Shown here: positions 49,955-60,723 of the stretch, piece by piece
How the letters are laid out: the number at the start of each line of letters is the position of its first letter
Position numbering within the stretch: the first letter of the stretch is position 1
Assembly: GCA_016508695.1 (NCBI GenBank)
Contig: VNKQ01000006.1
Span: 62,001 to 126,000 of the forward strand
Reading direction: 5' to 3'
Source: Hyphodiscus hymeniophilus
Lineage: Eukaryota > Ascomycota > Leotiomycetes > Helotiales > Hyphodiscaceae
Length of the DNA stretch: 64,000 bases
Notes under the pieces: model-generated
Seen by the model: the letters and a program-made list of their open reading frames with translations, nothing else
The model's database searches: none
Told to the model about the DNA's origin: nothing
Translations under genes and position numbers: made by a program

Positions 49955-50653
49955 TTTGAACAGTTTGCTGCTGCCTGGGTAATGGATCTGGCCTTGAGGA
50001 GAAGTTTGGACAAGAAAGAGACAGAAAGGATGTTGAAAGATGGGGGTTATGGTATCCACGAGGAGGTTGGCACGAGCTTATCGCGGGGTCTACCTACCTA
50101 GTTTCGGACCTGCTGCATGTGGATAAAGCGCCACCCAGTCGCGGAAAAGTGGATTTGTGGAGGACAAGACTCATCGAGGATGACCATCGCGCCCGATGAT
50201 TTTGAAAACATATGTCGATTTAAGTTTTGTTGATCTGCTTTTCGACTTTCGTTTCTTCTTTGACAACGAAGAAGGTACCTTATGGTGATGGGAAAGCAAG
50301 ATATACACGAGTTGAGCTTCAAATGATCAATATAAACACAGATATGGACGACAACTTTATTTTACACAGCTCAAGTTGATTCTCTATCCTATCTACACAA
50401 TACAAGAGGACCTTGACCTCCAGCGTTCTCCTCAAAGCCAATTAGATCAACTACCAAGGGTAGGTTCCTACCAGCCAAGAAGAAGACTGTATGTCGCTGT
50501 CGAAAATGCTTGAGATCAGGCGGCGGTAGTATCCATCCATCATTATGCAACTCCTCCTAAATTCAATTTCATCTACTCCCACGTTCCCAGTCAAAGCAAC
50601 GCTTAGAAATCCGACTTCATGCTTTGATATAAAAAGGAAAGGAAAGTATGCAG
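49955..50653. other. Intergenic between bleomycin hydrolase and HEX-1
   Basis: This 699-bp stretch holds the promoter of bleomycin hydrolase and the 3' end of HEX-1. No coding frame is convincing. Confidence 0.55.
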
Positions 50654-51369
50654 TTATAGACGAGAGCCGTGAAGGATCTTCATATCAACAACGAGCTCGC
50701 GGCCATGATCGCTGATGACCAGGACCCTGACGCTGCCACGGCCACTCTCGAAGGCTTCGCTAAGGCGGGACCAGAGCTTGGATTGATCGATGACAGGGAG
50801 GCCTTGCTTGACATCACCAGTCTCGGTCATGGCAACAACTATGGTCATGTCAGTATTTGGGATGTTGGCTCAGAGAAGGACTACACACCAGATCTATCTT
50901 GAAGGTCAAGAACACGGTATTGCTTGAAGACAGGACCCAACATGGTCTGGACGACGACACTTGGGCTTGGGTTGGAAATGAATGCAGACTCTTCATGCAA
51001 TTCCTTGGTGAAGAGGTCGACACCCAAGTATCGGTGCTGACCAGTAGAGTTGGACGTGGAGATCTTAATCACTTGGCAAGGACGGCCTTGGAGCATCAGG
51101 AGATCGCCCAATCGGATGTGATGGCATGGGATGGTAACGGTGTGGGGGGAGGTGCCTTCGGAGGAGGACTTGCGAGGAGCTGAACCGATCTCAATGTCAA
51201 TTTCTTCTCGATCATGATGATGATGACGGTGACCCCCTCCCACGATCTTCTCCGCAGCACGGTGAAGACCATGTCTGAGGGAGTGGTAGTGACCTGATGG
51301 GTGTTTAGGATGGGGAGTGGTGATGAGTAATGTAGAGAATGACTTACCATCTTCATCGTAGTAGCCCAT
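50654..51369 (-). CDS. hex1: HEX-1, Woronin body core protein (short form)
   Basis: Exons 51369-51348, 51293-50889 and 50838-50654 give 203 residues starting MGYYDEDGHYHSLRHG. After a His-rich segment (GGGHRHHHHDREE) comes the conserved core, TVTIPCHHIRLGDLLMLQGR, then STGQHRYLGVDLFTKELHEE, PSVVVQTMLGPVFKQYRVLD and VAMTETGDVKQGLPVIDQS. The fold is eIF5A-like. The protein ends HGSRL, a type 1 peroxisomal targeting signal. HEX-1 self-assembles inside peroxisomes into the dense Woronin body that plugs septal pores after wounding, and its presence marks the Pezizomycotina. The frame upstream of the start stays open through two more exons, so a longer isoform is likely (see next entry). Confidence 0.96.
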
Positions 51370-52215
51370 CTTGTTTTGCTTGAAGCTAGAAGGTTCGACG
51401 GTTTCTGTTAGGTGGACTTCCTCCTTGTATGTAGGTAGGTAAGATCGCGGAGCGTCTACGGTGGAAGCGTTGATGTGGATGTCTTCACGGTAGCTTGGCT
51501 GGAACTTGGATTGGTGATGCTCGGAGGATTCGTTGACACGGATCTCCTCACGATAGCTTGGCTGGAACTTCGATCTGTATTGGCTCTCGGTTATGTCAAT
51601 CTCTGAACGACGATGGTATGGACGGTCGACTTCGATATCAACCTCTGTCTTGTTGTGATGGAAATGCGGGAGATGAGGTCGGTGGAGGTGAGGAAGCTTG
51701 ACGTCGACTCCGTATTCTCTGCGATGGTGTGGTGTGTTGATCTCTAGATGAGCTTCTGCGTGCTTGTGATGGTCAGGTCTGAAGGAAGGACAAAGTTAGC
51801 GGATGAGAAGAATCGGTGAAGGTTACCATGTCAACAAAACTAGGTAAGAAGCAGGGCTTGTCTGGTCTGAGCTCAAACCAATAGAAATTGGCCATCTGGA
51901 GAAACACGAGCTTGATTCCAACTGGCTGCATAGCCGTCTGAATCGATCCATAGCACTGAATGAAAACTGGACTGACCTTCGCTCTTCGCGTACGTAGATT
52001 TCTTCTCTGCGGCGTTCGTTCGGACGGTGACGATCCTCTTCCCGAGTTATGCGGACTTCTTCCTGGCGAAATCGCTCGTCTCTAGGAGGAAGGTTGGCGG
52101 CGTACGAAGAGTATTTGTCTTCCCGTCCGACGCCTGCTGGTAGGTTAATCTCGCCCTCGAAGTGTTGAGTTTCGGTGGTAGTTTCGGCGGTAGTGCCGGC
52201 GTCGTTTTTATACGA
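51348..52215 (-). other. hex1: In-frame N-terminal extension exons of HEX-1
   Basis: Two exons, 52215-51977 and 51778-51348, join in phase to the HEX-1 start exon and encode about 223 residues with no stop. They are rich in Arg, Glu, His and Pro and contain repeats around SKFQPSYREEIRVN, SKFQPSYREDIHIN and SYLPTYKEEVHLT. The 198-bp intron between them is long for this genome. No ATG is visible in either exon; upstream of 52215 a phase-0 donor at 52279 would add a further open segment (FDARVPIPFSIFPS) that runs back to a TAA. Alternative splicing that lengthens the N-terminus is known for Aspergillus hex1. The true start of the long form is unresolved. Confidence 0.65.
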
Positions 52216-52278
52216 CTAGACAATCGGGAGAGTCAGCAATTCAAGAAGCAGTGATTTTGTGAGCCGGGGTTTCCATAC

Positions 52279-52600
52279 CGACGGAAAAATGCTGAATGGA
52301 ATGGGAACTCTGGCGTCAAAGTCCAGATTGACGACTTAAGGTGCAGAGATCACTTCTCGAACGCCTTTCGAGAGATCGAAAGGAATACAAGAAGGGTTCT
52401 CTTGCTTCTTGTGAAAGAAGGATGAGGAAGCGATGACGCTTCTTAACTCGTCTTTCGATTGAGGTTGTGTTGAAGAGTGTATTGGGGAAGGTGGGCAAAG
52501 GTGATTGGGAAAAGTGTGAGAGCTTTTTGGTTTGAAGGATGGGAAGAGAGGTGTGCGGCAGGGTTCATAAATTGTTTGGTTGTTGACTTTTGCTTTGTTG
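52279..52600 (-). promoter_or_regulatory. HEX-1 leader and promoter
   Basis: Read on minus, an AATTTATGAA-type A/T stretch near 52565-52575 is followed by a CT-rich leader (TCTCTTCCCATCCTTC and similar), the pattern of strongly expressed fungal promoters. A 60-codon open frame (52498-52316) inside the leader could be an upstream ORF. Confidence 0.4.
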
Positions 52601-54059
52601 ACGCGCTAGTGTGGCGCTAGGCTTTATTTGACGAAAAGGGGAAGGCTGGAGAATACTGGATCCTCATATTGGGGTGAAGGTCTTCAATTGAAGGAGGCGT
52701 CGAATCATTTCAAAGGGTATCAGGTACGTAGTCAAGCAGAATGGTGGCAAGCTGAGGCCGAGATTATGATGGAGACCAACTTCAGTTCTTGAGGGGAGCA
52801 GCAGAAGAAGGAAGAGCTTCCCACAAATTTACTGTTCAATACTCGAGTACCGAATACACAGCGGCGCAATGCACCGGCCTTGCCCACCATCTTTTCTACC
52901 CGGTATGCCATCACTGGTGCAACTGGAAGTGAGGCGGTGGGCTTTCAGCTGCGTGTTGTCGACGGATGCATGTATGTTCCACGGTCAGAGCTGCAGCCTG
53001 CATGGCCCTTCCTGATCGTGGAGTAGGGCGATTGGTGCCCTTGACTTTGGAGTCGGTTTTCACATGCAGTTGGCAAACGACGGTGGCTGAACGATCAACC
53101 AAGAGTCAAGATCTCGATCTCATTCTCCAAGAGAAGCATCAACTTCATCTTCAAGCAAGTTCAACAACATAGGAACTGTCGTCTTTTCCCGTACAATATT
53201 ACACCAATACAAAGCGGAGATATCACCGAGGTTCAATCCAGAGGCGGGTATCCCATGGCAACTGGGGATGATTCAGGGGTCGGGACCTACGGAATACGAA
53301 GTTAGCGCTGCGTCTTGGGTCCACCAGTGCCACCGTCCAGAGTCCAGTGACTCCACAGACCCATACTGTATCATCAACACAACGTGTATCTGAATCTGTA
53401 GTGTTGTATCTACGGCTGCAGTTATCGCGCGGAGCTCGAAGTCTTCGAAGCATTGGATATCCTCAGCCAAGTATGAGAAATCCCCCCCTGAGAAATCCGG
53501 AAACACCTTTTTGTACTCTATTCAGGCCGTCCCTCGCTTTTCTTTTGCTGTCAGTCTTTTGTCGATACATTACTCCTTTCGAAAGTCGGATACGGAGTTG
53601 GACGTCCTTCTTCCTCCTCATCAATGGAATACCCGCTGAACCGGCACTGTCTACGGAGGAACGGTCTCTCATTCGCTCGTTGAAGCAATCTCGTACGAAA
53701 ATAATCCAAGTCCGAGACCACGTGATGGGGTATTCTATAAGTCCGAGCCGTCGTGCGAGGTTTATGGGAAGGAATGGGCATCAATTTGACAGCCCCTTTC
53801 TCATTACAGCTTTGCCTACCCGCTTGATTGATCAGATAAGATCGAGATTGGGGGCCTCCAGTAAGGCTCCGTGCTCCTCGTGGGTAATTAAGTTGTCTAC
53901 TCGGAGTTGGGATTGGACTCGGATTTAGTAGCTCCAGGAGGGTAGTAATACAAGTACAAATAATCGCTTCTCTCCATCTACACACGTTTTGCTGTACATT
54001 ATACACGTTGCTGGATCAGTTTCCTACTCACGTTTTCGCAAATACCATCCGCAGGGGGT
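52601..54059. other. Divergent intergenic region, HEX-1 / DHA1 transporter
   Basis: The longest frame, 193 codons at 53347-53928 plus, has no recognisable domain and is probably chance. The region must contain the remaining control sequences of both flanking genes. Confidence 0.45.
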
Positions 54060-55743
54060 ATGGACGAAAAGGCTCGGTCTGTTTCATCAGTGCCTACTAA
54101 TGGCAGGCAAATCGATTTGGAAGCAGCAGCAGTCGAGGAGAAAGTTATTCCATCAACTGACCCCACTACTTTAGAGCCCACTGCAGTCCCTGATCATTTG
54201 GATCCATATCTGGTAAGTTGTCCGCTGGTACTTGCAATGCTACCCTTGACAGTCTATCTAGGTCACATTCGATGGTCCGGATGATCCCGCCAACCCTCTC
54301 AACTGGCCATTACATCGCAAGTGGGCAATAACGCTCCTATCGTCTCTTGGTGGAGTCGTCACTTTAATGTCGGGACCAATGTTGGCACCAGCCGTTTCCG
54401 TAATAGGGTGTGACCTTCAAATGGATGATACTGAGACCAATCTTGCTATTTCCATCTTTGTCTTTGCCTATGCCGTTGGACCTCTCATCATGGCACCACT
54501 CAGTGAGGTCTATGGTAGGAGACCTATCTGGCTATTTGGTAGTGTCTGCTACATCATTTGGAACACGGTCTCTGGATTTGCTCGAAGCAGGTCTTTATTG
54601 ATAGTTTCGAGGTTGTTCAGCGGCATTGGATCTAGCGGGTTTGTTGCTGTAAGTATGCGAAGCCATGATCAATTCATTGCTGACGTTTTGCAGGTCTCGG
54701 CCCCTGTTCTCAGTGATATGTGGAGACCAGAGCAACGTGGACGATCCTTTGCTATTTCTACGTTCCTCCCACTACTAGGTATGCATGACGAGCCGCCTGG
54801 CAAAATATTGCTAATATATCTCCTAGGCACTGCGCTTGGTCCAATTCTTGGCGGTATCATTACAGAAGAGATTGGTTGGCACTGGCTTTTTTGGATTGTA
54901 TCTGTCTTCAACTTCATTCTCCTCATCATCGCTCTTTCCCTCTACCGAGAACCCTACGCCCCGAAAATTCTCTCCCGCAAAGCAGCTCTCCTGCGGAAAT
55001 CGACTGGCGACACCCAATACGCCACTACCCAAGAGCGAACCCATCCAGAGCTCTCCACCAAATTATCGCTGGCTCTCTCTCGGCCGATTCGGCTCCTCTT
55101 AACACAGCCTATCATCCAACTGATGTCTCTGTTCCTAGCCTACAATTATGGCATCCTCATTCTAGTCCTCTCAACATTCGCCACACTATGGACATCCCAG
55201 TACCACCAGTCTGTCACAATCTCTGGCCTACATTACATCGCCCTTGCACTTGGCTACACACTAGCTGCACAAGTCGGTGCACCGCTCACAGACCGCATTT
55301 GGGCACACCTAAAATCCAAGTCCCCAACCGGAACCGCAGTTCCAGAGTTCCGAGTGCCTCTGATGATTCCAGGAGTTATTCTGATACCTCTTGGGCTCTT
55401 CTGGTATGGCTGGACTGCTGAGGCAAGGGTGTTCTGGTTGATCCCAGACATCGGCGCTGGAGTCTTTGGCTTCGGAATCATCCTCGGGACACAGGCCATG
55501 CAGGCGTATGTCATGGATGCGTACCCTGATTTCACCGCGAGCGCTGTCGCAGCGTCACAGATGCTTCGAGGATTGGCTGCTTTCGGATTTCCAATCTTCG
55601 CACCAGGTATGTATGCTCGATTAGGTTATGGATGGGGAAACAGCCTGTTGGCATTCGTGTTCATCGCCTTGGGCGTTCCTGCACCCCTTTTTTTGTGGAA
55701 GTATGGGTCACAAGTGCGAGCGAAGGGAAAGTTGGTTCTGTAA
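54060..55743 (+). CDS. MFS transporter, DHA1 drug/polyamine antiporter type
   Basis: Exons 54060-54212, 54262-54648, 54694-54778 and 54827-55743 sum to 1542 bases and 513 residues. A charged cytoplasmic N-terminus leads into VTFDGPDDPANPLNWPLHRKW, the classic start of the fungal Flu1/Tpo-type antiporters. The first half shows MLAPAVSVIGCDL, APLSEVYGRRPIW (MFS motif A) and LFSGIGSSGF; the second half has a charged central loop and PLTDRIW. About twelve hydrophobic segments are visible. Proteins of this type export drugs, polyamines or secondary metabolites at the plasma membrane by proton antiport. The substrate is unknown and no biosynthetic cluster is adjacent. Confidence 0.92.
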
Positions 55744-56419
55744 ATGGAAAGGTGATGCACATTTTTCTGCCTTGGAAGGCATTCTCAGTGCTGGTTGGCA
55801 TACTCTGTTGTCGAGACCAACATCGAATATTTTGGATAATCAAAATTCCGCCTGGTCAAGGAAGCAAAGATCCAAATCCCAATCGTGGGACTGAGTCATT
55901 GGCTCTCATCAGACGCTTTCAAGCGCTATGCGCCGTCAATCTCCTGCACCCTTACTCGCGTGTCGGGTCTTTCATAGGGTATATACCATGCACGCGCGCC
56001 AATTGAATTAATGATACAAATATAGGCCACATCGGCAATCATCCGATCATTAAGCGCTGACCCGTCGCAGTCCCGATAGAGCCTACCGTTGTTGGTAAGC
56101 TCATGGTGGGTCCGCGCAGCCCCAAAATAGACGCTCGTTGGTTCTAAGCCACCTCGATTCCATGTATCTCACATCAATCTCATTATTCGCACACAACACT
56201 ACTTGCAGCGTTTTCCGTATCGGTGTTTGAATTCGTATAATAGTCATCTTCCGCCGGGTGGGTGAGAGTCCGGCCACCAACTTACAGCTATTCCCATAAG
56301 CCCCCGCAGTACGCAGCAAGTCTAGCACGGCCACTGTTGGGATCCCTCCACGGTACAGATCGCGCAGTCGTTAGGTTTATCTCAAATCACCATCTAGTGG
56401 GGTCATATTAGGGTCGCAG
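55744..56419. other. Intergenic, no gene recognised
   Basis: The region holds the 3' end of the transporter. No convincing coding frame was found on either strand. Confidence 0.5.
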
Positions 56420-56551
56420 TTTTATTTAAATCTAAACTCTATCCGCGCCTCAAATACGCCTACATCAACCCTATTTATCTTCATCTCTCTCTCGTCTTTC
56501 TTTTCTTCTTCTCTATCTCGCCTGACTTCATTCCACCAGACAACTATCACG
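56420..56551 (+). promoter_or_regulatory. Core promoter of the DUF3455 gene
   Basis: A TATTTAAAT box near 56423 lies about 130 bp before the ATG and is followed by a long CT tract (about 56465-56520). This is the usual layout of an actively transcribed fungal promoter. Confidence 0.5.
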
Positions 56552-57335
56552 ATGTCTTCTCTTCGCAATATTGTCTACGTTGCCTTCCTCTCTCTCATTT
56601 ATTTCTCGGCCGTGGATGCCAAACCCATCGCCAGGAGAGCTACATCCTCTCTGAAACTCCCCTCAAATGTGGTCTTTCCATCAACCTTACCTCTGATTGC
56701 AGGTCAGTAAACCACCCCTCTTTCAGCAACCTCGAAGCCCCCAGCTAACAAACACAGGCCCCTCCTCACTCCCATCACCACCTTCAAACTTAACCCTAAA
56801 ACACGTCACAGTCGGCCACGGCATCCAAAACTACACCTGCTCATCCAACCTCACCGCAGCACCCACTGCCCTCGGCGCCATCGCAACCTTGTACGACGTA
56901 ACGCCCCTCGCCTTCCTCTCCTCCACTACATCCTCCGCAATCCCCGCCCTCGCTGCTTTCCTCCCCCTCACAAACGCACTCGTCCCCAACGCCCCCTTGA
57001 CTATCTCGGGTCTCGGCTCCTTCCCAATCCTTGGTTTCCACTTCTTCGACGCCAAGGGAACGCCTATTTTCGATCTCAACACCGTAGGTGAGAGACTGGC
57101 GAGTAAGAAGGCGGGCGACATCAAAGCGCCGAGTAACGCAAGTGTTGGCTTGGACGGCACCGGGGCGGTGGATTGGTTGTTCTTGACAAGCACGGGAGAC
57201 GCGGGGAGCACAGGGTTAGGTGCTGTTTACAGAGTCGATACTGCTGGTGGAAACCCGCCGACGAGCTGTGAGGGTTTTGCGGCTGGGGATGTGATCAGCG
57301 TGCCGTACAGTGCGGGGTATCATTTCTATGGCTAG
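56552..57335 (+). CDS. Secreted DUF3455-family protein
   Basis: Exons 56552-56702 and 56758-57335 join in phase to 242 residues. The first about 23 residues (MSSLRNIVYVAFLSLIYFSA) form a signal peptide, followed by KPIARR, a possible dibasic processing site. The mature part begins with LPSNVVFP and contains the family blocks VGHGIQNYTC, GAIATLYDVTP and DWLFLTSTGDAGSTGLGAVYRVDT, ending with a cysteine region and HFYG. Two cysteines (in NYTC and SCEG) could pair. The family is common in fungal secretomes, sometimes misnamed malate dehydrogenase; its activity is unknown. GC-rich third codon positions suggest high expression. Confidence 0.88.
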
Positions 57336-58204
57336 GGATCTGCGTTTTGAATTAGGCGTTCTGGATCGGAGTTGGCGTTAGGATCCGGAATAGAATCTTT
57401 TTAATGATAATCATCCTGACTTATACTGTTTTGTGACCCGGGCCTCGTGTATTCGCTTGAGAGTTCGAAGCTCGCGAGCCCAACGACGTCAGCATAGGGT
57501 GCAGGTCGCCGAATGTCAAATCCTCCATATTAGTGGTGTCTTTTTCCTTCTTATCTTCCAAATAGTCCCCTTTAGCAGAATACACAGCTTAGCTTTATAT
57601 CACACAATCCTCTTGTGGTTGATTAGTAACGATTACCAACCCTACATTGATACGCTAGCTTGACGTATTTTACGACGTCTGACTTTCTTCATATGACAGA
57701 TTTCCGGAGAGTAGCTTCTTTCTACATTGCATTCACTTCCAGTCCAAGTCTCTGGAGCGAGACGAATATGGCCGAAGGATACAGCTTGGACTTCCATGCA
57801 CATCGTCCTTCTCCCTGGCATCTACTGGCTAAGAAAAACAGCAATGAAAATATTTGAAGGATTCTCTACGGAATATCCTGGAAATTGCGCACAATCGAAT
57901 GATGCCCCATTTCGAAGATCACCCGGAGAGTAAGTAATATTGAAGCTGGAGAAGCAGTACACGGCAGTATTAATACGGTTTGAACTTTAAGTTACTTTCT
58001 TGGATCGATTTTGGAATAATCTTTAGTGGAGAGAAGGATTGAAGGAGTTTCGATGGCAGAATTCCGACATCACTCATGTGCCATCCACTAGAGAATTCAA
58101 AGGCTAGAGAGTGACCATGGAAAATAGCTTGACCCAAGGAATAGAACCTTCAGACTACTGTCTCTAACCTAATGTAGGGATTCGAATATCGATAGCCTTG
58201 ATAG
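57336..58204. other. Intergenic, no gene recognised
   Basis: This stretch was searched for a glycosyltransferase domain that could complete the following gene. None was seen in any frame. It is A+T-rich with short frames only. Confidence 0.5.
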
Positions 58205-59632
58205 ATGGAGAAAAGGATAGCTGACATCATGAAGTCAAATGATCGGCACGTGATGGATGGCGCTCACATGGGAAAGTCTCTCGACAACGTCCGGCAAATT
58301 CAAACATACTTAGGTCCAGAACAGCTCTGCAGAGATCGTCCAATCACCTGGCAACTTGAACTTTCCAGCTGTTCCGTAAATCATTATCTCAGGATGAAAG
58401 TCAAACAACAGGTCGCCTCTAACCTCGAGCAGCCTCGGATCCGCCCCGGAGCTGAAATGTCAACTATAGCAAGCTCTGAGAGTGCTCGCCCTGGCATGAA
58501 ACAGAAAAATGAGGAGCCCGCGAACAAAGACAACACTCAGGCAGATGAAAATGCTCATCTCTTATCGCAAGAAGAAGCCGACCTTGCTTTTGAACGTGAC
58601 GAGATGGTTCATCATATGTCAGCCGATAGTCATGTGATACGGGGATCGAAAGTTTGGAAGGTCAAAGGGATGAACCTCAAGCTCAGTGCTCTTGAAGGTA
58701 CTGTGGCGGTCAAAAATGGTGTCTTCACCTATGAGGACTTGGAAGTGTAAGCTACAGCTGTTAGGTTCATCGTCCAAGCTTTCCCAACTGACTCTCCTCT
58801 CGATACACACCTGCATCCAAGGAGCATGTCGATGAAGGTCCTGCGGATCCCCTCTCAGGTGGCCTCTCTGCCGTTTTTGGTGCAGTTGGTACTGTTGCAC
58901 AACGCGTAGGGGATTATCCCCTCTTACTTGCCAAAGTCCTCGAGGCCAAGGAAGACGGACAGGCGGAGCACGAGATCGCCGAATTCGCTAAAGATTCTGG
59001 GAAAGGGGTCACCGGCATTGGAGGGGCTGTGCTCAAAGCCCCCATGGATATCACTCATAACATGTCCCGTGGTTTCCATAACTTACCGAAGATGTATGGT
59101 GATGAAACGGTGAGGCCAATAGAGAAGGTCACTGATGTGCAAAGCGGTCTTGAAGCTGCCGGTAAGGTGAGTTGCATCCGTTTGATATATTCTTCGTCTT
59201 TATAACTAGGCTGTCGATCGTGCGATTGACGAGGCTCTAGAGTTTTGGCTTAGGGCTCTGGGATGGCGTCTCCGGGCTCGTAACCCAGCCGATGAAGGGA
59301 GCACAAGAAGGTGGTTGGATGGGTGGTCTAGTAGGTTTCGGGAAAGGAGTTGGCGGTGCTGTCTTCAAACCTGCAGGTGAGCAAAGCAGACTGCCGATCC
59401 AGAGCCTGACTTACATGACCTAGCTGGCGTGCTTGGGATTCCTGGATACGCATTCAAAGGCATCTACGAGGAGGTTCGCACGACGCATAGCGCAGCGCCT
59501 CAGAAAGATGTCGCAGAGGCGCAAATGGTACAGGGTTTTAAAGAATGGGAAGGTTTGGCAGCAGAGGACTGCAAAAGCATTCTCTTGCGCATCAAAAGAG
59601 AGATCGAAGATATGGAGACCATGGAAGGATAG
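58205..59632 (+). CDS. Stand-alone C-terminal region of fungal GT1-type glucosyltransferases
   Basis: Exons 58205-58744, 58822-59166, 59241-59376 and 59424-59632 keep frame and give 409 residues; a start at 58457 (MSTIASSESARP) would give 325 and may be the real one. The part from about residue 190 has PLLLAKVLEA, SRGFHNLPKMYGDETVR, DVQSGLEAAGKSFGLGLWDG and LVTQPMKGAQEGG with glycine-rich KGVGGAVFKPAAGVLG. I recognise this as the tail of long fungal sterol-glucosyltransferase-like proteins, resembling the membrane-adapting C-terminus of VPS13/ATG2 proteins. The catalytic GT-B domain is absent. The protein may bind membranes on its own, or be a remnant of a larger gene; both are inference. The first intron has the weak donor GTGTAA. 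Confidence 0.65.
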
Positions 59633-60084
59633 GAAAGAAGAGCCGGTCTCTTAACATGCTGGAGTCAGTGGGTCTCTCTTGGGAATCAACGGCGTTGTAT
59701 TATTGTCACCACTTAATTGTCATGTGTCATGATTGCGTTTGTGGGATCCCTTTTGTTTTTCTCCTCAAATATATATTTTGTACACAGTCTATCCTGAAGG
59801 CAAACATGAAGTGCGTTTCTTTGCAATCTCTCCTTGTACAGGAAAGGTCACATAAAAGGGTTAGAACACCAGTAACTAGCCTAATGTGTGTAGTGTCAAA
59901 GGCGTCCCTCAAAATATGATATTGTTGATACTGCACTTCAGGTTTGTCCTACCCGCCCTGCTGCCCTTTGGTACTATGTTGCGATATACTTGAAGTGGTC
60001 TGCCCCAAAGCCTTGTTCTTCACTCTTCTTGGCATCGCAGGAGAGTCGTTGCTTGGGAGACCTCACGTGAATGCTTCTCGATAG

Positions 60085-60100
60085 GTACGTACGTACGTAC
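60085..60100. repeat. (GTAC)4 microsatellite
   Basis: Four perfect copies of GTAC form a self-complementary simple repeat. No function is suggested. Confidence 0.85.
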
Positions 60101-60496
60101 GAATTGGAACTTGGAATTAGGAAGGTGGAGTCATCTTCCCGTGTTGCCCTATTTGCACTCTACGAGCCTGACACCGTCGGTAGTTGCAGCTGAGATCTGA
60201 CCAGTGGCTATGGCCAGATCGAGAGTGAGCTTGAAGAGACTCGATACGTTGTGGAGAATCAGATGGATGCCTCGTTCGGGATAACACTGCAGGTTCGTAC
60301 ATGTTGAGTTCTAGCCTCGTTTTACGTTCTGATCTTGCTGCTTGCTGGGTAGTAGCTGGTATGGCAAGCTGTTTCTCATGATCTTGACTTAAGTATGAGC
60401 ATACCAATTCGATTGCCTTTTTATGTCACTACTATTCACTGTTTTGTTTGCACGGGAAACGGGGTTGGAAAATTTTCTAATGCATTGCTAATCACG

Positions 60497-60547
60497 CCAA
60501 TCCATGAAAATGCCCAGCCCATGAAAATAGCCAACCTATGAAAATAC
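60497..60547. repeat. Three 17-bp tandem repeats
   Basis: The copies are CCAATCCATGAAAATGC, CCAGCCCATGAAAATAG and CCAACCTATGAAAATAC, adjoining and sharing the core ATGAAAAT. This is a short minisatellite in non-coding DNA. Confidence 0.85.
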
Positions 60548-60723
60548 TGCATGGTAAATATGTAGAAAGACAAGACCTTGGTGAGAACGAAACCAAGTTC
60601 AGCGGTATTACCATCATCCACGCTGTCTCGCCTCGATAGTTGAGTTTGCTTCTAAAAGAGTCAGTCCGATTTGCGAGTGACATTTGAAGGGAAGATGGGC
60701 TTCTGCGTCTGAACTCTGAGAGC

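Larger units (their letters stand above)
59633..60723. other. Intergenic with short repeats
   Basis: No gene is recognised between these convergent genes. It contains a GTAC tetranucleotide run at 60085-60100 and a 17-bp tandem repeat at 60497-60547. Confidence 0.55.

Noticed and set aside
52316..52498. 60-codon minus-strand frame considered as the first coding exon of long HEX-1
   Set aside because: The candidate donor and the next open segment do not share a phase; kept only as a possible upstream ORF.
53347..53928. 193-codon plus-strand frame upstream of the DHA1 transporter
   Set aside because: No domain, odd composition and no splice context; it lies in a divergent promoter region and is probably a chance frame.
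60436..60621. Minus-strand frame with repeated FHRLAIFMGWAFSW-like segments
   Set aside because: The repetition comes from the 17-bp tandem DNA repeat; no evidence of a real protein.
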